A DNA stretch of 53,093 bases from Xenorhabdus anantnagensis (lineage in GTDB: Bacteria > Pseudomonadota > Gammaproteobacteria > Enterobacterales > Enterobacteriaceae), in NCBI RefSeq assembly GCF_028598555.1, contig NZ_JAQRFN010000024.1, positions 1 to 53,093 on the forward strand. Reading direction: 5' to 3'. Made by a program: the position numbers and the translations under genes. The notes below the pieces were generated by a model. The model did no database searches, had not been told where the DNA came from, and saw only the letters and a list, made by a program, of their open reading frames with translations. Of this stretch, positions 1-8,991 are shown in pieces; position 1 is the first letter of the stretch; each line of letters starts with the position of its first letter.

Positions 1-764
1 ATTGTGGTACATCTGCACACCTTTGGAAGCAGATATTGTCAGACACCTAACCCATCGTCTGGCGGTGAAAGTCTCTTAAACTGAAAAAGACCTCAAAAAG
101 GTGTTTGTATATTGTCTCCCAAGTGCATTGAACGTTGAACCATGCACTTCTTTCATATCAACATCAGACCTCATCTTCACTTAACTTTTGCATAGTGAGA
201 TCGGGTGACGTCCTGAACGCATTTCACACCCTACATGCAGGATAGTTTTCACTATTTATTCAACGTATTAACTGCTCTTATTTGAAATATTCAGCAGACA
301 ACTTTTTACACCTAAACAATTAACTCATTGCTCCCGTTTGACACCGAACCTTGCGGCGTTTTGCTATGCCTGTTGGCATTTCAACGCTTGCACGACTTTT
401 GCTGACCGTTTGCGGATTTAAGGCGTCACTTTCTTGTCGGTTTACCGCTGAAAGTGACACCGCAGCCAAAGCACAATACAACTCTGACAGTCTCACGCCA
501 GCTTAACCAAACAGTGAATCTGACACTGCATTTTTAGATTGAAAAAGGAGAACTTGACGATATCGAGGCTGGCTTTTTGCCGGAGGGGATGACCTGTTCA
601 TACAGGCGGCAGTACCGTGTACTCAACCGATACCCCGCAATACCTCAACCTGCGTTCACTCTGGCGCACAGATATTGATCAAGGGCAAGGCAGGTATCTT
701 CTGTTTTGCCGCACTGACGCGCGCCAGAGATCGCATATCGTTAGGTATCAATAGGGAAAATGAG
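1..764. other. Left-edge region without an intact gene
   Basis: No complete gene is visible. Bases 2-79 are open to a TAA and could be the last 25 codons of a gene starting outside the window (tail reads PLEADIVRHLTHRLAVKVS). Bases 541-678 hold another 45-codon open stretch (begins EKGELDDIEAGFLPEGM) that ends in TGA and has no convincing start. Both look like leftovers of an integrated element, because the recombinase fragment follows directly. I cannot assign either to a family. Confidence 0.4.
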
Positions 765-1573
765 ATGAGTCGATTGATTAAAGAATTAAAGTTTTTTGCC
801 CGACAAGGTGGCGGCAGTCATAAGACCTGCCATGACCGTATTCGGATTGCAGGACGTTTGGGCGCATTGTTGTTAAGCCTGAATATTCAGGTGAAAAGTC
901 TCAAGAATTTGAAAACCAAACATGTAGAGCAGTACGTTGATACCCGTTTATCTCAGGGGATTGCCAAACGAACAGTGCAGAATGAAATGTCCGCGCTGCG
1001 TAATATCTTCCGCATGGTAGGCAGAGAAAAACTGGAAACCTCACCGCGTTTGAGCAATCAGGCATTGGGATTAAGCGGCACCAGCCGTGCCGGAACGAAA
1101 CAGGCGATCCCTGATACTACATTTCAGGTTGTTTATCAGAAAGCACTTGAACGTGATGCTGGATTTGCCGTCACCTTAAAACTTGCCCGATTGCTGGGGT
1201 TACGTTCTCAGGAAGCGGTGCAATGCAGTGCTTCATTGAAAAGCTGGCGCAAGCAATTAGAACAACCAGAGCCGAAACTGCATGTTGTTTTTGGTACAAA
1301 AGGCAGTAGGCCAAGGCAAACTCGCGTATTGAATATTACTGCTGTAAAAGAGGCTGTCGAGCAGGCCATAAACTACTGGCGGACAGATACCACAAAGATT
1401 GGTTTAACAGGTTGTCATTCCCCTTATAGTTTGCGCTATGCGTGGGCACAGGATCATTGAATTTTTACCAACAGAATGGTTTTAGCCGCCAGGAAGCAAG
1501 AACATTAGTTTCAATGGATTTAGGGCATGGTGATGATCGCGGGCGTTATGTTGAGCGAGTTTATAGCTGTTAA
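765..1573 (+). pseudogene. Tyrosine recombinase / phage-type integrase, frameshifted
   Basis: Site-specific tyrosine recombinase of the kind found at the ends of integrative elements. From the ATG at 765 the protein has an N-terminal SAM-like core-binding region (LKTKHVEQYVDTRLSQGI), then the catalytic part with the first Arg in LLGLRSQEAVQ and the HxLR-type box in CHSPYSLRYAWAQ. That frame ends at 1460. The neighbouring frame continues the same protein (LNFYQQNGFSRQEA, then MDLGHGDDRGRYVERVYSC to TAA at 1573) and supplies the second His box (GHGDD) and the probable nucleophilic Tyr (GRYVE). One single-base indel near 1450-1455 therefore splits an otherwise full-length gene. Upstream in-frame ATG/GTG codons exist from 675, but 765 fits the family start better. 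Likely inactive unless the frameshift is a sequencing error. Confidence 0.8.
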
Positions 1574-1784
1574 ACTTAGTCGTTCAGTTATTGAGTCCGA
1601 TAAAACAATCAGTTAAAGTATTCCCACCATTGGTAATCTATGGACACCCTTTCCGGTTAAATAGAGGGATTTTACTTCTAAGTTGTCTATGAGTTACCAC
1701 AGTTAACAGACAGCGCTGTCCAAGGCGCTAAACGTCATGTTCAGCGCACTAGAAGAAAATGGCTCTTACAAGAACATTATCTTT

Positions 1785-2090
1785 TTATAATCTCGTTTTT
1801 AAATTCGATTTAAAAGAATATTGATACATAACACCATAGTTTGATTTATACATCAGTATAATATCGAAATTTAAATTTTTATTCAGCAACGCATTATATA
1901 ATTGCAAATGCTCAATGACGCAACCACGGTTTTCACCTGATGCTACCCATAAGGGCGACATATCATTAAGAATAACCGGATCATCTTTCCTTGGCATACC
2001 ATATTTAAAACAATCATTAGTATTATTAACTCCTAAACGATTAGCTAAAGTATGAAATATTCCGTATTTATCAGAATCATCAATTATCAT
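1785..2090 (-). CDS. Hypothetical protein, probably 5'-truncated
   Basis: A 101-aa AT-rich reading frame that I do not recognise. No signal peptide or membrane segment is visible. The frame stays open upstream of the ATG (…GGLGTGYIESVKIKINNE) to a TAG near 2151 without a better start codon, and the ATG at 2090 lacks a clear ribosome binding site. This suggests the piece is the C-terminal part of a longer protein. It sits between the integrase remnant and an intact hydrolase, in a region without other coding signal. Confidence 0.4.
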   Translation of the reverse strand: MIIDDSDKYGIFHTLANRLGVNNTNDCFKYGMPRKDDPVILNDMSPLWVASGENRGCVIEHLQLYNALLNKNLNFDIILMYKSNYGVMYQYSFKSNLKTRL

Positions 2091-2228
2091 TTCGTTATTA
2101 ATTTTTATTTTAACACTTTCAATATATCCAGTGCCTAATCCTCCGTTAAATAAAATCTATATGTAATAAAAATTACAATTGTATTTTGTTGCATTCATAT
2201 TTTGTATTGCGACATTTTGTAATTTAAA

Positions 2229-2888
2229 TTACAAGCGCTCCAAAAAATGACGCAGTGCTTTATTTGTTTCTTCCGCTGCTTCAAGATTAACAACATGTCT
2301 AGCGTTAGGAATGCAAATGATCTCAACATCTGGAAACGCATTTTTCATAGCATTTGTCTTCACTATTGCAGGAAGTGCCTTATCATCTTCACCATGAATA
2401 ACCAAAACAGGCTTATCAAAATTACGAGCAGTTTTCGTATAATCCTGTTTACCAAGCCAGCTTTGCGCTTCCCGCAATACCAAACCTTCATGGTTGAATT
2501 TGATAAACTCTTGCATGAAAATTTGCTGTTCATGCTGGGAGTAAGCGCCTATTTGGGAACCTACCATAACAAGAGCCTCTACCCGATCTGGAAAATGGTG
2601 AATGAATTCAGTAGCCATATAAGCTCCCATGGACATGCCCAATAGCACACATTTTTCTATTTTCAAATTATCAAGCAAGGTGAGGCAATCATCGGCCAGA
2701 TTTTTCAGATTATAAGGTGTATCATAAGCGGATGTGTGCGCTCTCTGGTCATAGGCGATCACACGATAGCTTGCCTTTAAAGCTTCTATTTGCGGCAGGA
2801 ACATGGTTTTATCCATCATGGTGCCATGCGCCATTACAATAATTTTCCCAGTACCTTCATCAATCATATCGCCATAGCAAGACTTCAC
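2229..2888 (-). CDS. Alpha/beta hydrolase
   Basis: Serine hydrolase of the alpha/beta fold, 219 aa, cytosolic (no signal peptide). Visible landmarks are the oxyanion-side HG motif (VMAHGTMMD), the conserved YDQRAH turn, the nucleophile elbow GMSMG (Ser about residue 86), an acid in VIHGEDDKALP and the catalytic His in PNARHVVNLE. The start is a GTG preceded by AAGGCGGGG about eight bases upstream; the reading begins close to the first beta strand, so the N terminus is short for the family. Substrate is unknown; relatives include esterases, haloperoxidase-like enzymes and lactone hydrolases. The gene stands alone, with an IS5/IS6 nest upstream. Confidence 0.85.
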   Translation of the reverse strand: MKSCYGDMIDEGTGKIIVMAHGTMMDKTMFLPQIEALKASYRVIAYDQRAHTSAYDTPYNLKNLADDCLTLLDNLKIEKCVLLGMSMGAYMATEFIHHFPDRVEALVMVGSQIGAYSQHEQQIFMQEFIKFNHEGLVLREAQSWLGKQDYTKTARNFDKPVLVIHGEDDKALPAIVKTNAMKNAFPDVEIICIPNARHVVNLEAAEETNKALRHFLERL

Positions 2889-3019
2889 TGAAATACCCCG
2901 CCTTTCATGATTTAAGTGTCAGAAAATATTTTGAACTAAATATGGAAACAACAGCTTATATTGTCTATCGTTAACTTTCATCTTTCCAGTGATAAACCAA
3001 TGAAACTGAATTTAGTGTG

Positions 3020-3240
3020 AACACGCCCTAGATGATATCGTCATAAAATGCTTAACCAAAGAACGAGACAGCGGATCTGAACGGCAGCAAGAAATGAGGC
3101 AGTAGTTTTGGCATAACGGGTCGCTATACCACGCCAACGTTTAAGGTGGAGAAAAACATTTTCAACTAAATGTCTGAACCGATAGAGTTCCCGATCATAT
3201 TCTCGTTTCATTTTACGATTTTTGCGGCTGGGAATTTGCG
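3020..3240 (-). mobile_element. IS5-family (IS427/IS1031-like) transposase remnant
   Basis: Only the C-terminal ~65 residues of an IS5-family transposase remain, ending with TAA at 3041. The diagnostic tail is RELYRFRHLVENVFLHLKRW followed by RGIATRYAKTTASF. The H-LVEN-F-LK-W pattern carries the last acidic residue of the DDE site. Sequence just beyond the stop (AGTGTGAACACGCCCT at about 3014-3029) may be the IS terminus. The 5' part was lost where the IS6 element starts at 3241, so an IS6 insertion or recombination truncated this element. Confidence 0.75.
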
Positions 3241-3982
3241 GGTTCTGTTGCATTAACGGAACAGCAGGTAAACTCCCCGGTTTTTTAGTGAGTCCAGAAC
3301 TAAGTCCTTTATCCGAAATGTGTTCAAACGCCTGCACTATCCAGTTGATATCATCGCTCAGGGTGTTCGATGGTATCTGGCCTGCGCGCTGAGCCTGCGT
3401 AATTTGGAAGAAATTATGGCTGAGCAGGAGATGGCCGTTGATCATTCCACGCTCTCTCGTTGGGTTCATCGTCGGGTTTCGTTGATCGTTAAACGTTATC
3501 GGCGGAGCAAGCCCAAAGTTGGGCGTCGGTGGCGAATGGATGAAACTGATATCAAAATCAAAGGGCAATGGCGTTACCTCTACCGTGCTGTAGACTCAGA
3601 CGGTAATACGGTTGAATTTTTGCTGACCGCTCATCGGGATAAAAAAGCGGCATTGCGTTTTTTAAGAAAGCGATGCGTCAGCATGGGCAACCTGACGTGA
3701 CGACTATTGATAAAAGTAGTGCCAATAAAGCCGCTGTGGACGAGTTAAACAAGGGAAAGCCAAAAGAAGAACTCATTGTTATCCGGCAGAATAAGTATCT
3801 CAATAACTTGATTGAACAGGATCATCGCAACGTCAAACGGCGAATAAGTCTCATGTTGGGGTTCAAACATTTTAGGCAGACACAGACCGTGTTAGCCGGG
3901 ATTGAATTAGTCAGCATGTTACGTAAAGGACAATACCCGCAAGAACCCGGATATCCTATTCGATGTGCTGAATGATCAATAA
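3241..3982 (+). mobile_element. IS6-family element, copy 1, 3' end lost
   Basis: Starts with the terminal repeat GGTTCTGTTGCATTAA at 3241-3256, which recurs at 10073 and, inverted and degenerate, at 10449-10464. No matching inverted end is found downstream of the transposase (searched by eye to about 4060), so the right terminus has been deleted or replaced. Confidence 0.7.
3320..3975 (+). pseudogene. IS6-family DDE transposase, frameshifted
   Basis: Transposase of the IS6/IS26 type, which carries out replicative cointegrate transposition. The first frame (GTG at 3320 to TGA at 3700) has the N-terminal HTH (MAVDHSTLSRWVHRR) and the first catalytic Asp in RWRMDETDIKIKG. The second frame picks up at about 3673 with the second Asp (TTIDKSSANKAA) and the Glu (NLIEQDHRNVKRR), ending at 3975. 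A one-base loss in the run before AAGAAAGCG (about 3665-3672) explains the break: adding one A restores an uninterrupted protein of family length. IS6 elements do not use programmed frameshifting, so I read this as an inactivating mutation. Confidence 0.85.
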
Positions 3983-4066
3983 TCATCTGTGGTTGGTGAT
4001 TTAACTGTCTTATTTTTTTATCATTTATATTATTGAAGTAGTCATATTTAATATTGAGGTGTATTT

Positions 4067-4621
4067 ATGAAAAAGTTAATCGTGTTGTTTCTTGTATTCA
4101 TCAGTATGTGTACATTAAGTTTTGCAGGTAACAAATCCTATTTAAACCATATGGCCGTTTTACCTGATGTGCACACAGGCCCTCAAGCAAAACTCGTAAT
4201 TGCTGATAAGAAGACATTGGTGAGTTTTCAGTATATTGGTAATAAATTAATGGTTGGGTATAATCAGAAAGACCTTGAGACCAAAGGTAAATTATCACAA
4301 ATAGATATTGTGAAACTTTACACGCTCCCTAAAGGTATTAAGAAAATTGATTTTTATGGTCATAACTTAGAATTACTGTTTGACAGTCGTTTTCCAGATA
4401 AGAGGAGTTTTGACAGTATGTTATATAAACTGAATGTCGCTGATAAAAACGTGGTCGTTGCCTTTGCGTCAAATGGTATTAAAGGAATTGAAGTAAGAGG
4501 TTGGTCACCTATTCTTGATGGTAAATTATTTAAAGGTGTGGTTAATGAAAGTTTAATTGGTCAGTGTAGAGCTATTCATTCTGTTGATATTGTTGTACAT
4601 TTTTGTACTGTTGGATTTTAG
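4067..4621 (+). CDS. Secreted/periplasmic hypothetical protein
   Basis: 184 aa with a clear Sec signal peptide (KKLIVLFLVFISMCTLSFAG, probable cleavage after SFA). The mature part is a mostly beta-predicted globular protein with no motif I recognise; two Cys occur near the C terminus (GQCRAIH and VVHFCTV). The start is set by GAGGTG about eight bases before the ATG. Base composition is AT-rich like the next gene. It stands between an IS6 remnant and another orphan gene and could be a secreted effector, but no function can be read from the sequence. Confidence 0.7.
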   Translation: MKKLIVLFLVFISMCTLSFAGNKSYLNHMAVLPDVHTGPQAKLVIADKKTLVSFQYIGNKLMVGYNQKDLETKGKLSQIDIVKLYTLPKGIKKIDFYGHNLELLFDSRFPDKRSFDSMLYKLNVADKNVVVAFASNGIKGIEVRGWSPILDGKLFKGVVNESLIGQCRAIHSVDIVVHFCTVGF

Positions 4622-4876
4622 ATTCATATTCCTACATCATTTACGAACATCAGCAATACAATTAATGAATCACATCTAATTGGCTTTATTATTTATTTTT
4701 TTCTTTCAACCCGTTAAGTTGACAAAGTTATTAGTCGATATGGCTGGATCTGGGATGACGGCTTAAAACTCTCTTGTAGGTTTTTAGAAAATGGACGCAC
4801 CAGTACAATGACCGGCTAAAGTATAATTAATGCGAATTCAATAAGTTTAATCAATAAAATAAATTAGGGGGTAGTT

Positions 4877-5440
4877 ATGGCTGTTTGTTGGATCACTAGT
4901 ATTTATAATAATACTACTAAAAATTTTAATATGCATTCTTTTGATACATCACATGATGGGGTTCTAAATCCTATTTACCCTCTCGGTGAGCCCAGCAACG
5001 ACGGTAATATTCTTAACCCAAATCCTGGTGGAGATATGGGGTGGGGTAATCCAGTAACCATCAGAGCTAAAAGTCGGTATACTTTAGATTATGCGGGTAT
5101 TCCATGGTATTATGATGAGAAACATTATAAGACATTGGAATTTAATAATGCTGCAATAATGTTTTACACGTCTTATGGTGATCAGGGAGACAATAGCAAT
5201 TTTATTGTATTTAAAAATAAAACCACAGGGGATAAAATTGCTAGAATTAAGGTTCCTAACGATATAGGCTATGATATTAAATTATCAATTGTTATTAATG
5301 ATGGTGAAATTTTATTTAGTGTAGATAATATCAATACTACAGGTGCTGTTGTTTTTGAGATTTTTCAGACTATTGCGAAGGAATGGTATCAATCAACCAA
5401 AGAAGGACTCGGAACGGTGTTAAAGAAAGTTCTCTTCTGA
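4877..5440 (+). CDS. Hypothetical protein, 187 aa
   Basis: Intact frame with a strong ribosome binding site (AGGGGG six bases before the ATG). No signal peptide and no membrane helix; the composition is rich in Asn, Tyr and Gly with alternating hydrophobic stretches (IKLSIVINDGEILFSVDNIN), suggesting a beta-sandwich. I do not recognise the family. A perfect 38-bp palindrome follows the stop by 30 bases and probably ends the transcript. Neighbours are IS and T6SS debris. Confidence 0.65.
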   Translation: MAVCWITSIYNNTTKNFNMHSFDTSHDGVLNPIYPLGEPSNDGNILNPNPGGDMGWGNPVTIRAKSRYTLDYAGIPWYYDEKHYKTLEFNNAAIMFYTSYGDQGDNSNFIVFKNKTTGDKIARIKVPNDIGYDIKLSIVINDGEILFSVDNINTTGAVVFEIFQTIAKEWYQSTKEGLGTVLKKVLF

Positions 5441-5470
5441 TATTTACATGACACACAATATCCTTAACCA

Positions 5471-5508
5471 ATATCAACAGCGCCAAAAATTTTTGGCGCT
5501 GTTGATAT
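5471..5508 (+). terminator. Perfect 38-bp palindrome, probable terminator
   Basis: ATATCAACAGCGCCAAAAA followed directly by its exact reverse complement: 19 + 19 bases with no mismatch. The A/T core forms the loop, giving an AACAGCGCC stem. There is no T-run after the stem, so a classical intrinsic terminator is not certain; a protein-binding palindrome is the alternative. Confidence 0.55.
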
Positions 5509-5554
5509 GATCTGGCCCAGAGATCGTGAACACATTGTTAAACGAGTAAAACTG

Positions 5555-5788
5555 TTAACGACGATCGCTCAACGTTTCTAAATCAGTGCAGGACAAAGCA
5601 CTGGACAGGCGGGTCACCAACGCACCCGTACTGGCAATGACGTACAGAAAAATAAACACCAACCATGCTCCCGCGAGTCCTACTAGTCCCATAATTACGA
5701 CCGGGTTTATTCTTCGGCGGAACCCGTGGCTGGCAATCAGTTTTGCGCCACAGGCCGTCAGCATACCCTCCAATGAGGGGTAGAACAA
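5555..5788 (-). pseudogene. Small membrane-protein fragment, uncertain
   Basis: A 77-aa frame from a TTG at 5788 with one long hydrophobic helix (PVVIMGLVGLAGAWLVFIF). Another frame just upstream on the same strand (5881 to about 5800, reading FLSFQTNTNEKEKITLAEQM) may be the preceding part of the same protein, joined by a frameshift near 5795. A stop lies immediately upstream of that piece. I do not recognise the family; the position next to a TssF stub makes a T6SS-associated origin possible but unproven. Confidence 0.3.
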
Positions 5789-6004
5789 ACAGTCATGTCA
5801 TCCGCTGCCATCTGCTCTGCCAGTGTGATTTTCTCTTTCTCATTCGTATTCGTCTGAAATGACAAAAACTGCGTATCCGATTAAGGAAATTAACGGTTAA
5901 ATCCGTAAAGTATCGGGTGCGATCCTATCACTCCGTAATCATTCATAAACATTATCGATGAAATGCCGATTAATTGTTAATCGATACATTGAAGCGAGAG
6001 ACAG

Positions 6005-6343
6005 ATGAAGAACACCAAAGAATCTCTGTATCTGGAAGAACTGGCCTATATGCGTGAGCGGGCAAAGTTGATGGCAGAAGAATTTCCCCATCTGGCAGGT
6101 TTTCTGAATACACCTCATGATCCTGATGTTGAACGGCTTCTGGAAGGCTTTGCCTTACTGTCTTCAAATCTGCGCAGTACCATTGAGGACAGCTATCCAG
6201 AAATTACCCATGAAATGCTGGGACGTATCTGGGTTCTTCCGGGGTATATTCGATTAACAATATCAACGTGTTCAGGAGGACAGATAATCCAGCAAAGAGA
6301 GCTGGGGCATTCTGGACTAACACGAGTAGCAACAAAAAACTGA
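6005..6343 (+). pseudogene. tssF: T6SS baseplate protein TssF, N-terminal stub
   Basis: TssF (VasA/ImpG) is a roughly 600-aa baseplate wedge component of type VI secretion. Here the first ~75 residues match the family signature: EELAYMRERAKLMAEEFPHL, then PDVERLLEGFALLSSNLRST and the IEDSYPEITHEMLGRIW tail. A start codon with GAGAGACAG upstream is present. After GRIW the expected LRPIPS-type continuation is missing and unrelated sequence runs to a stop at 6343. IS701 and IS110 material follows, so the rest of the gene was replaced by IS activity. Not functional. Confidence 0.8.
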
Positions 6344-6364
6344 CTTGTAGGAAAGCATAAAAAT

Positions 6365-6505
6365 CTATGACTACCCTCTTTTTTGCAACACTAATTTTGA
6401 TAAATTTTCGGCTTGCTTAAATCTATCCGGCGTCACTATGGGCAAGGTTGCCCGCGCCTCAATGAGTTCCGCACCTGATGTTCCTAAAAAACCGTTCGGC
6501 TTCAA
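6365..6505 (-). mobile_element. IS701-family terminal fragment
   Basis: About 140 bp closely matching the 3' end of the IS701-type element at 29.9 kb. Shared blocks include TTTTGCAACACT, TTGGCTTGCTTAAATCTATC-like sequence and AATGAGTTCCGCACCTGATG. It encodes only the last residues of the transposase. It marks a lost IS701 copy that landed in or beside the tssF remnant. Confidence 0.7.
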
Positions 6506-6640
6506 TGAGAGCCATTTTTATGCTTAGGTTTTTCATCAGGTCGTCAGGCCGTTCATGTCATTAATTATCAGTCTTCGCAACCAACCAAATGGTAACTCGT
6601 TAAATCAACGATAAAGTTGCTGCTTAGGGTAACTTGATCG

Positions 6641-7645
6641 TTATCTTTCAAACACGGTTTGATGGGTTGTTATGGCCCAGGCTATCCGAGCTAACTTGTT
6701 TGCCAATGCACATGCGACAACGCAGGAATGCTTTCTCGTCAGCTGATTTCTGACCCAGTCAGCTAATCGTCCTGACTGATAGTCGATTCGCTGTATAAAA
6801 ATTCGGGCACATTGAACTAACAAACGTCGTAAATTTTTGTCGCCTCGTTTACTTATACCTAATAAGGTGTTTTTGCCTCCCGTACTGTATTGGCGAGGGA
6901 CTAACCCTGTTGATGCGGCAAAATCCCGACTACAGGCATACTGCTTCCCATCGCCTAACTGCGATGACAACACACTGGCAGTTATAGGTCCGATACCCGG
7001 GATCGTCAACAGACATTTTCCTGTATCATCCCTGCTCAATTCTTGTTTCAATTCACTCTCAAGCTCAGTAATCTGCTCAACCAGATAGAGGTAATGGGCA
7101 TGCAAGCGCATAAGTAACTGAGTTAAATAAGGCGGAAGTTCATGCTCGGCGAGCACGAGGGAAATTCGGTTTATCACCGCTACCCCTGTCGGCATACTGA
7201 TACCAAATTCCAGTAAAAAAGCCTGTATTTGGTTGGTCGTTTTAACCTTATCTCTGACCAGTGACTCCTTAACCCGATGTAATACACGCATAGCCTGCTG
7301 AGCTTCAGTTCTAGGTTGAACAAAACGCATTGAAGGACGTGAGGCAGCTTCGCAGATGGCTTCCGCATCAATAAAATCATTTTTATTACTTTTAACAAAA
7401 GGCCGGACAAACTGCGGTGAAATTAATTTAGCTTCGTGGCCTAAATCATTTATTCGTCTTGCCATAAAATGAGCACCAGCACAAGCCTCCATCACAACGG
7501 TTGCAGAAGGGCATCCGGCTAAAAACGCCATTAACTTGGCTCGGGTAAATTTTTTACGGAGAAGAGCTTTACCTGATTTATCCTGACAGTGGATATGAAA
7601 GGTATGCTTGCCAAGATCGATACCGATAAGTGTCATGTTATTCAT
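6641..7645 (-). CDS. IS110-family transposase, apparently intact
   Basis: DEDD-type transposase of IS110/IS1111 elements, 334 aa from the ATG at 7645. The N-terminal RuvC-like domain begins with MTLIGIDLGKHTFHIHCQD (first Asp), followed by VVMEACAGAHFMAR (Glu) and SNKNDFIDAEAICEA (two Asp). The C-terminal Tnp20 domain shows LTIPGIGPITASVL and ASTGLVPRQYSTGG with the conserved Ser. GAGG lies eight bases upstream of the chosen start; an earlier in-frame start at 7672 lacks one. No frameshift or stop is visible, so this is the best candidate for an active element in the window. IS110 elements insert without terminal inverted repeats or target duplication in most cases, so I cannot set exact ends. 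Confidence 0.9.
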   Translation of the reverse strand: MNNMTLIGIDLGKHTFHIHCQDKSGKALLRKKFTRAKLMAFLAGCPSATVVMEACAGAHFMARRINDLGHEAKLISPQFVRPFVKSNKNDFIDAEAICEAASRPSMRFVQPRTEAQQAMRVLHRVKESLVRDKVKTTNQIQAFLLEFGISMPTGVAVINRISLVLAEHELPPYLTQLLMRLHAHYLYLVEQITELESELKQELSRDDTGKCLLTIPGIGPITASVLSSQLGDGKQYACSRDFAASTGLVPRQYSTGGKNTLLGISKRGDKNLRRLLVQCARIFIQRIDYQSGRLADWVRNQLTRKHSCVVACALANKLARIAWAITTHQTVFER

Positions 7646-7672
7646 GGAGATGGCCTCATGTAAAAAAATCAC

Positions 7673-8334
7673 CTTGTCAACATACGCCTACAGGGTGAGG
7701 GTGACCATCCCATTAACCGTGGCGCGAAGGCGCAAAAATACTTGCAATACTGTTGGGAAAGAACTAGATTCAGCTTATGTTTTTTTATTAGCTGAATATC
7801 AAGATTGGCGTCCTGTTAAGTACTAACCGGAGAGCATAAAAAAGCGTGGGACACTCTGTTCAGTGCCCGACAGAATCTGGAAAAGTGACCGGCAATAGCG
7901 GCGGAAGCGAATGCCGAAGTGCAGAAAAAGCTTTTTTCGCATTAATGCCTTTAAGAAACATCATCGTTTTAATCCGGGGAAAACGTTCAATCTGCGCAAG
8001 CAATTTCTCGGTCAGTGCAGCAGTGCCGACCCAGTGGTCGTCAGTCAAAATTTGGCAAAATCAGAGGGTAATGTATTATGTAAAAACAAATTCAGTTAAA
8101 TTAAATTAATTTGTTTTTAAATATCACTTTGTGTAAAAATCCCTAAATAGCATTTGAATATGGGATTCAATCATATTAAGTTTAACCTTATTTTTTGTAG
8201 CCTTTTAATTACACATATCAGTTTGTCCGGCAACTGTTTAGGCGTAAAATATACTATTTAGCATAGCGACACCATTTTGATAGATAATTCATTAAAATCT
8301 ATAGATAATTTATTCAAATCTAAAGGAATATAAT
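7673..8334. other. IS110 flank and unassigned debris
   Basis: Contains the non-coding end of the IS110 element up to about 7750 (such ends encode a bridge RNA in this family, not demonstrable here). Beyond it are short open stretches on both strands, for example 7860-8048 minus (EKLLAQIERFPRIKTMMFLK) and 7750-7826 plus (KELDSAYVFLLAEYQDWRP). None has a start, a ribosome binding site and a recognisable family. Bases 8110-8334 are AT-rich upstream DNA of the next gene. Confidence 0.4.
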
Positions 8335-8718
8335 ATGAAAATTAAGTTTTTAATTAGCATCTTTATTATTATGATTATGCAGCGTCATGCTTATGCCTTT
8401 GCAGGAAATTGTAATGCAAACAATAAAAAAACGGGATATGTTCAATCCATATATATTGGGGCAGATAATGATAATGAAGGCAGCGTTACTTTCAATTTTT
8501 TACCCAAAGGTTCAAAAGAAGCAATAACAATCTCTTTTTATAATTACATTAGCAGTAAAAACAATACAATATTTCCAGATAGTACGGTGGCCGCCCAAAA
8601 TGCACGGGCTGCCTATGTGCTTTTATTAACAGCCTATTCCTCTGGGTCACTGATAAAAATTATGCGGTGTTATAGTGACGGTGTTATGGCGCTTGGAATG
8701 GGACGACCTCCGTTATAA
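8335..8718 (+). CDS. Small secreted protein, AB5 B-subunit-like
   Basis: 127 aa with a Sec signal peptide (MKIKFLISIFIIMIMQRHAY, cleavage probably after AYA or AFA). The mature ~105 residues show GYVQSIYIGADNDNEG, a short strand, then ARAAYVLLLTAYSSGSLIKI and a late Cys. The last part resembles the AxxAxxLLTAxxxGKxIxIxY pattern of small secreted OB-fold proteins related to SubB/PltB-type toxin B subunits; two Cys (GNC and MRC) could form their disulfide. This is a pattern-level resemblance, not a firm family call. A start-proximal AAAGGA is present. The gene lies 270 bp before two secreted metalloproteases on the same strand. Confidence 0.65.
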   Translation: MKIKFLISIFIIMIMQRHAYAFAGNCNANNKKTGYVQSIYIGADNDNEGSVTFNFLPKGSKEAITISFYNYISSKNNTIFPDSTVAAQNARAAYVLLLTAYSSGSLIKIMRCYSDGVMALGMGRPPL

Positions 8719-8991
8719 ATCGGGTTTGTCGATTTAACAAGAATGGATTTATAAGAAAGTTTTTATTATTCACTCCTTTTTGGGCCATTTAATACGAATT
8801 AATTCAGTTGATTATTTTTTAAAAATTAATGATATATTATGGCGGCGGGACGGGGCTAATATTGGTTTAGCCATCCCTGCCATGCCGTTTGCAGCCACAT
8901 AAACTCCTATCTAAATACTCTGAGGGTTAATAATCAAAAAAGCAAAAACATATCGGTAGAAATAATGAAATATGATGTAATGGAGTCTAAA

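Noticed and set aside
3665-3680. Programmed frameshift in the IS6 transposase
   Set aside because: IS6 elements encode their transposase in one frame; a single lost A explains the break better.
7860-8109. Small protein in the 7.9-8.1 kb region
   Set aside because: Overlapping open frames on both strands, none with a proper start or recognisable family; treated as debris.
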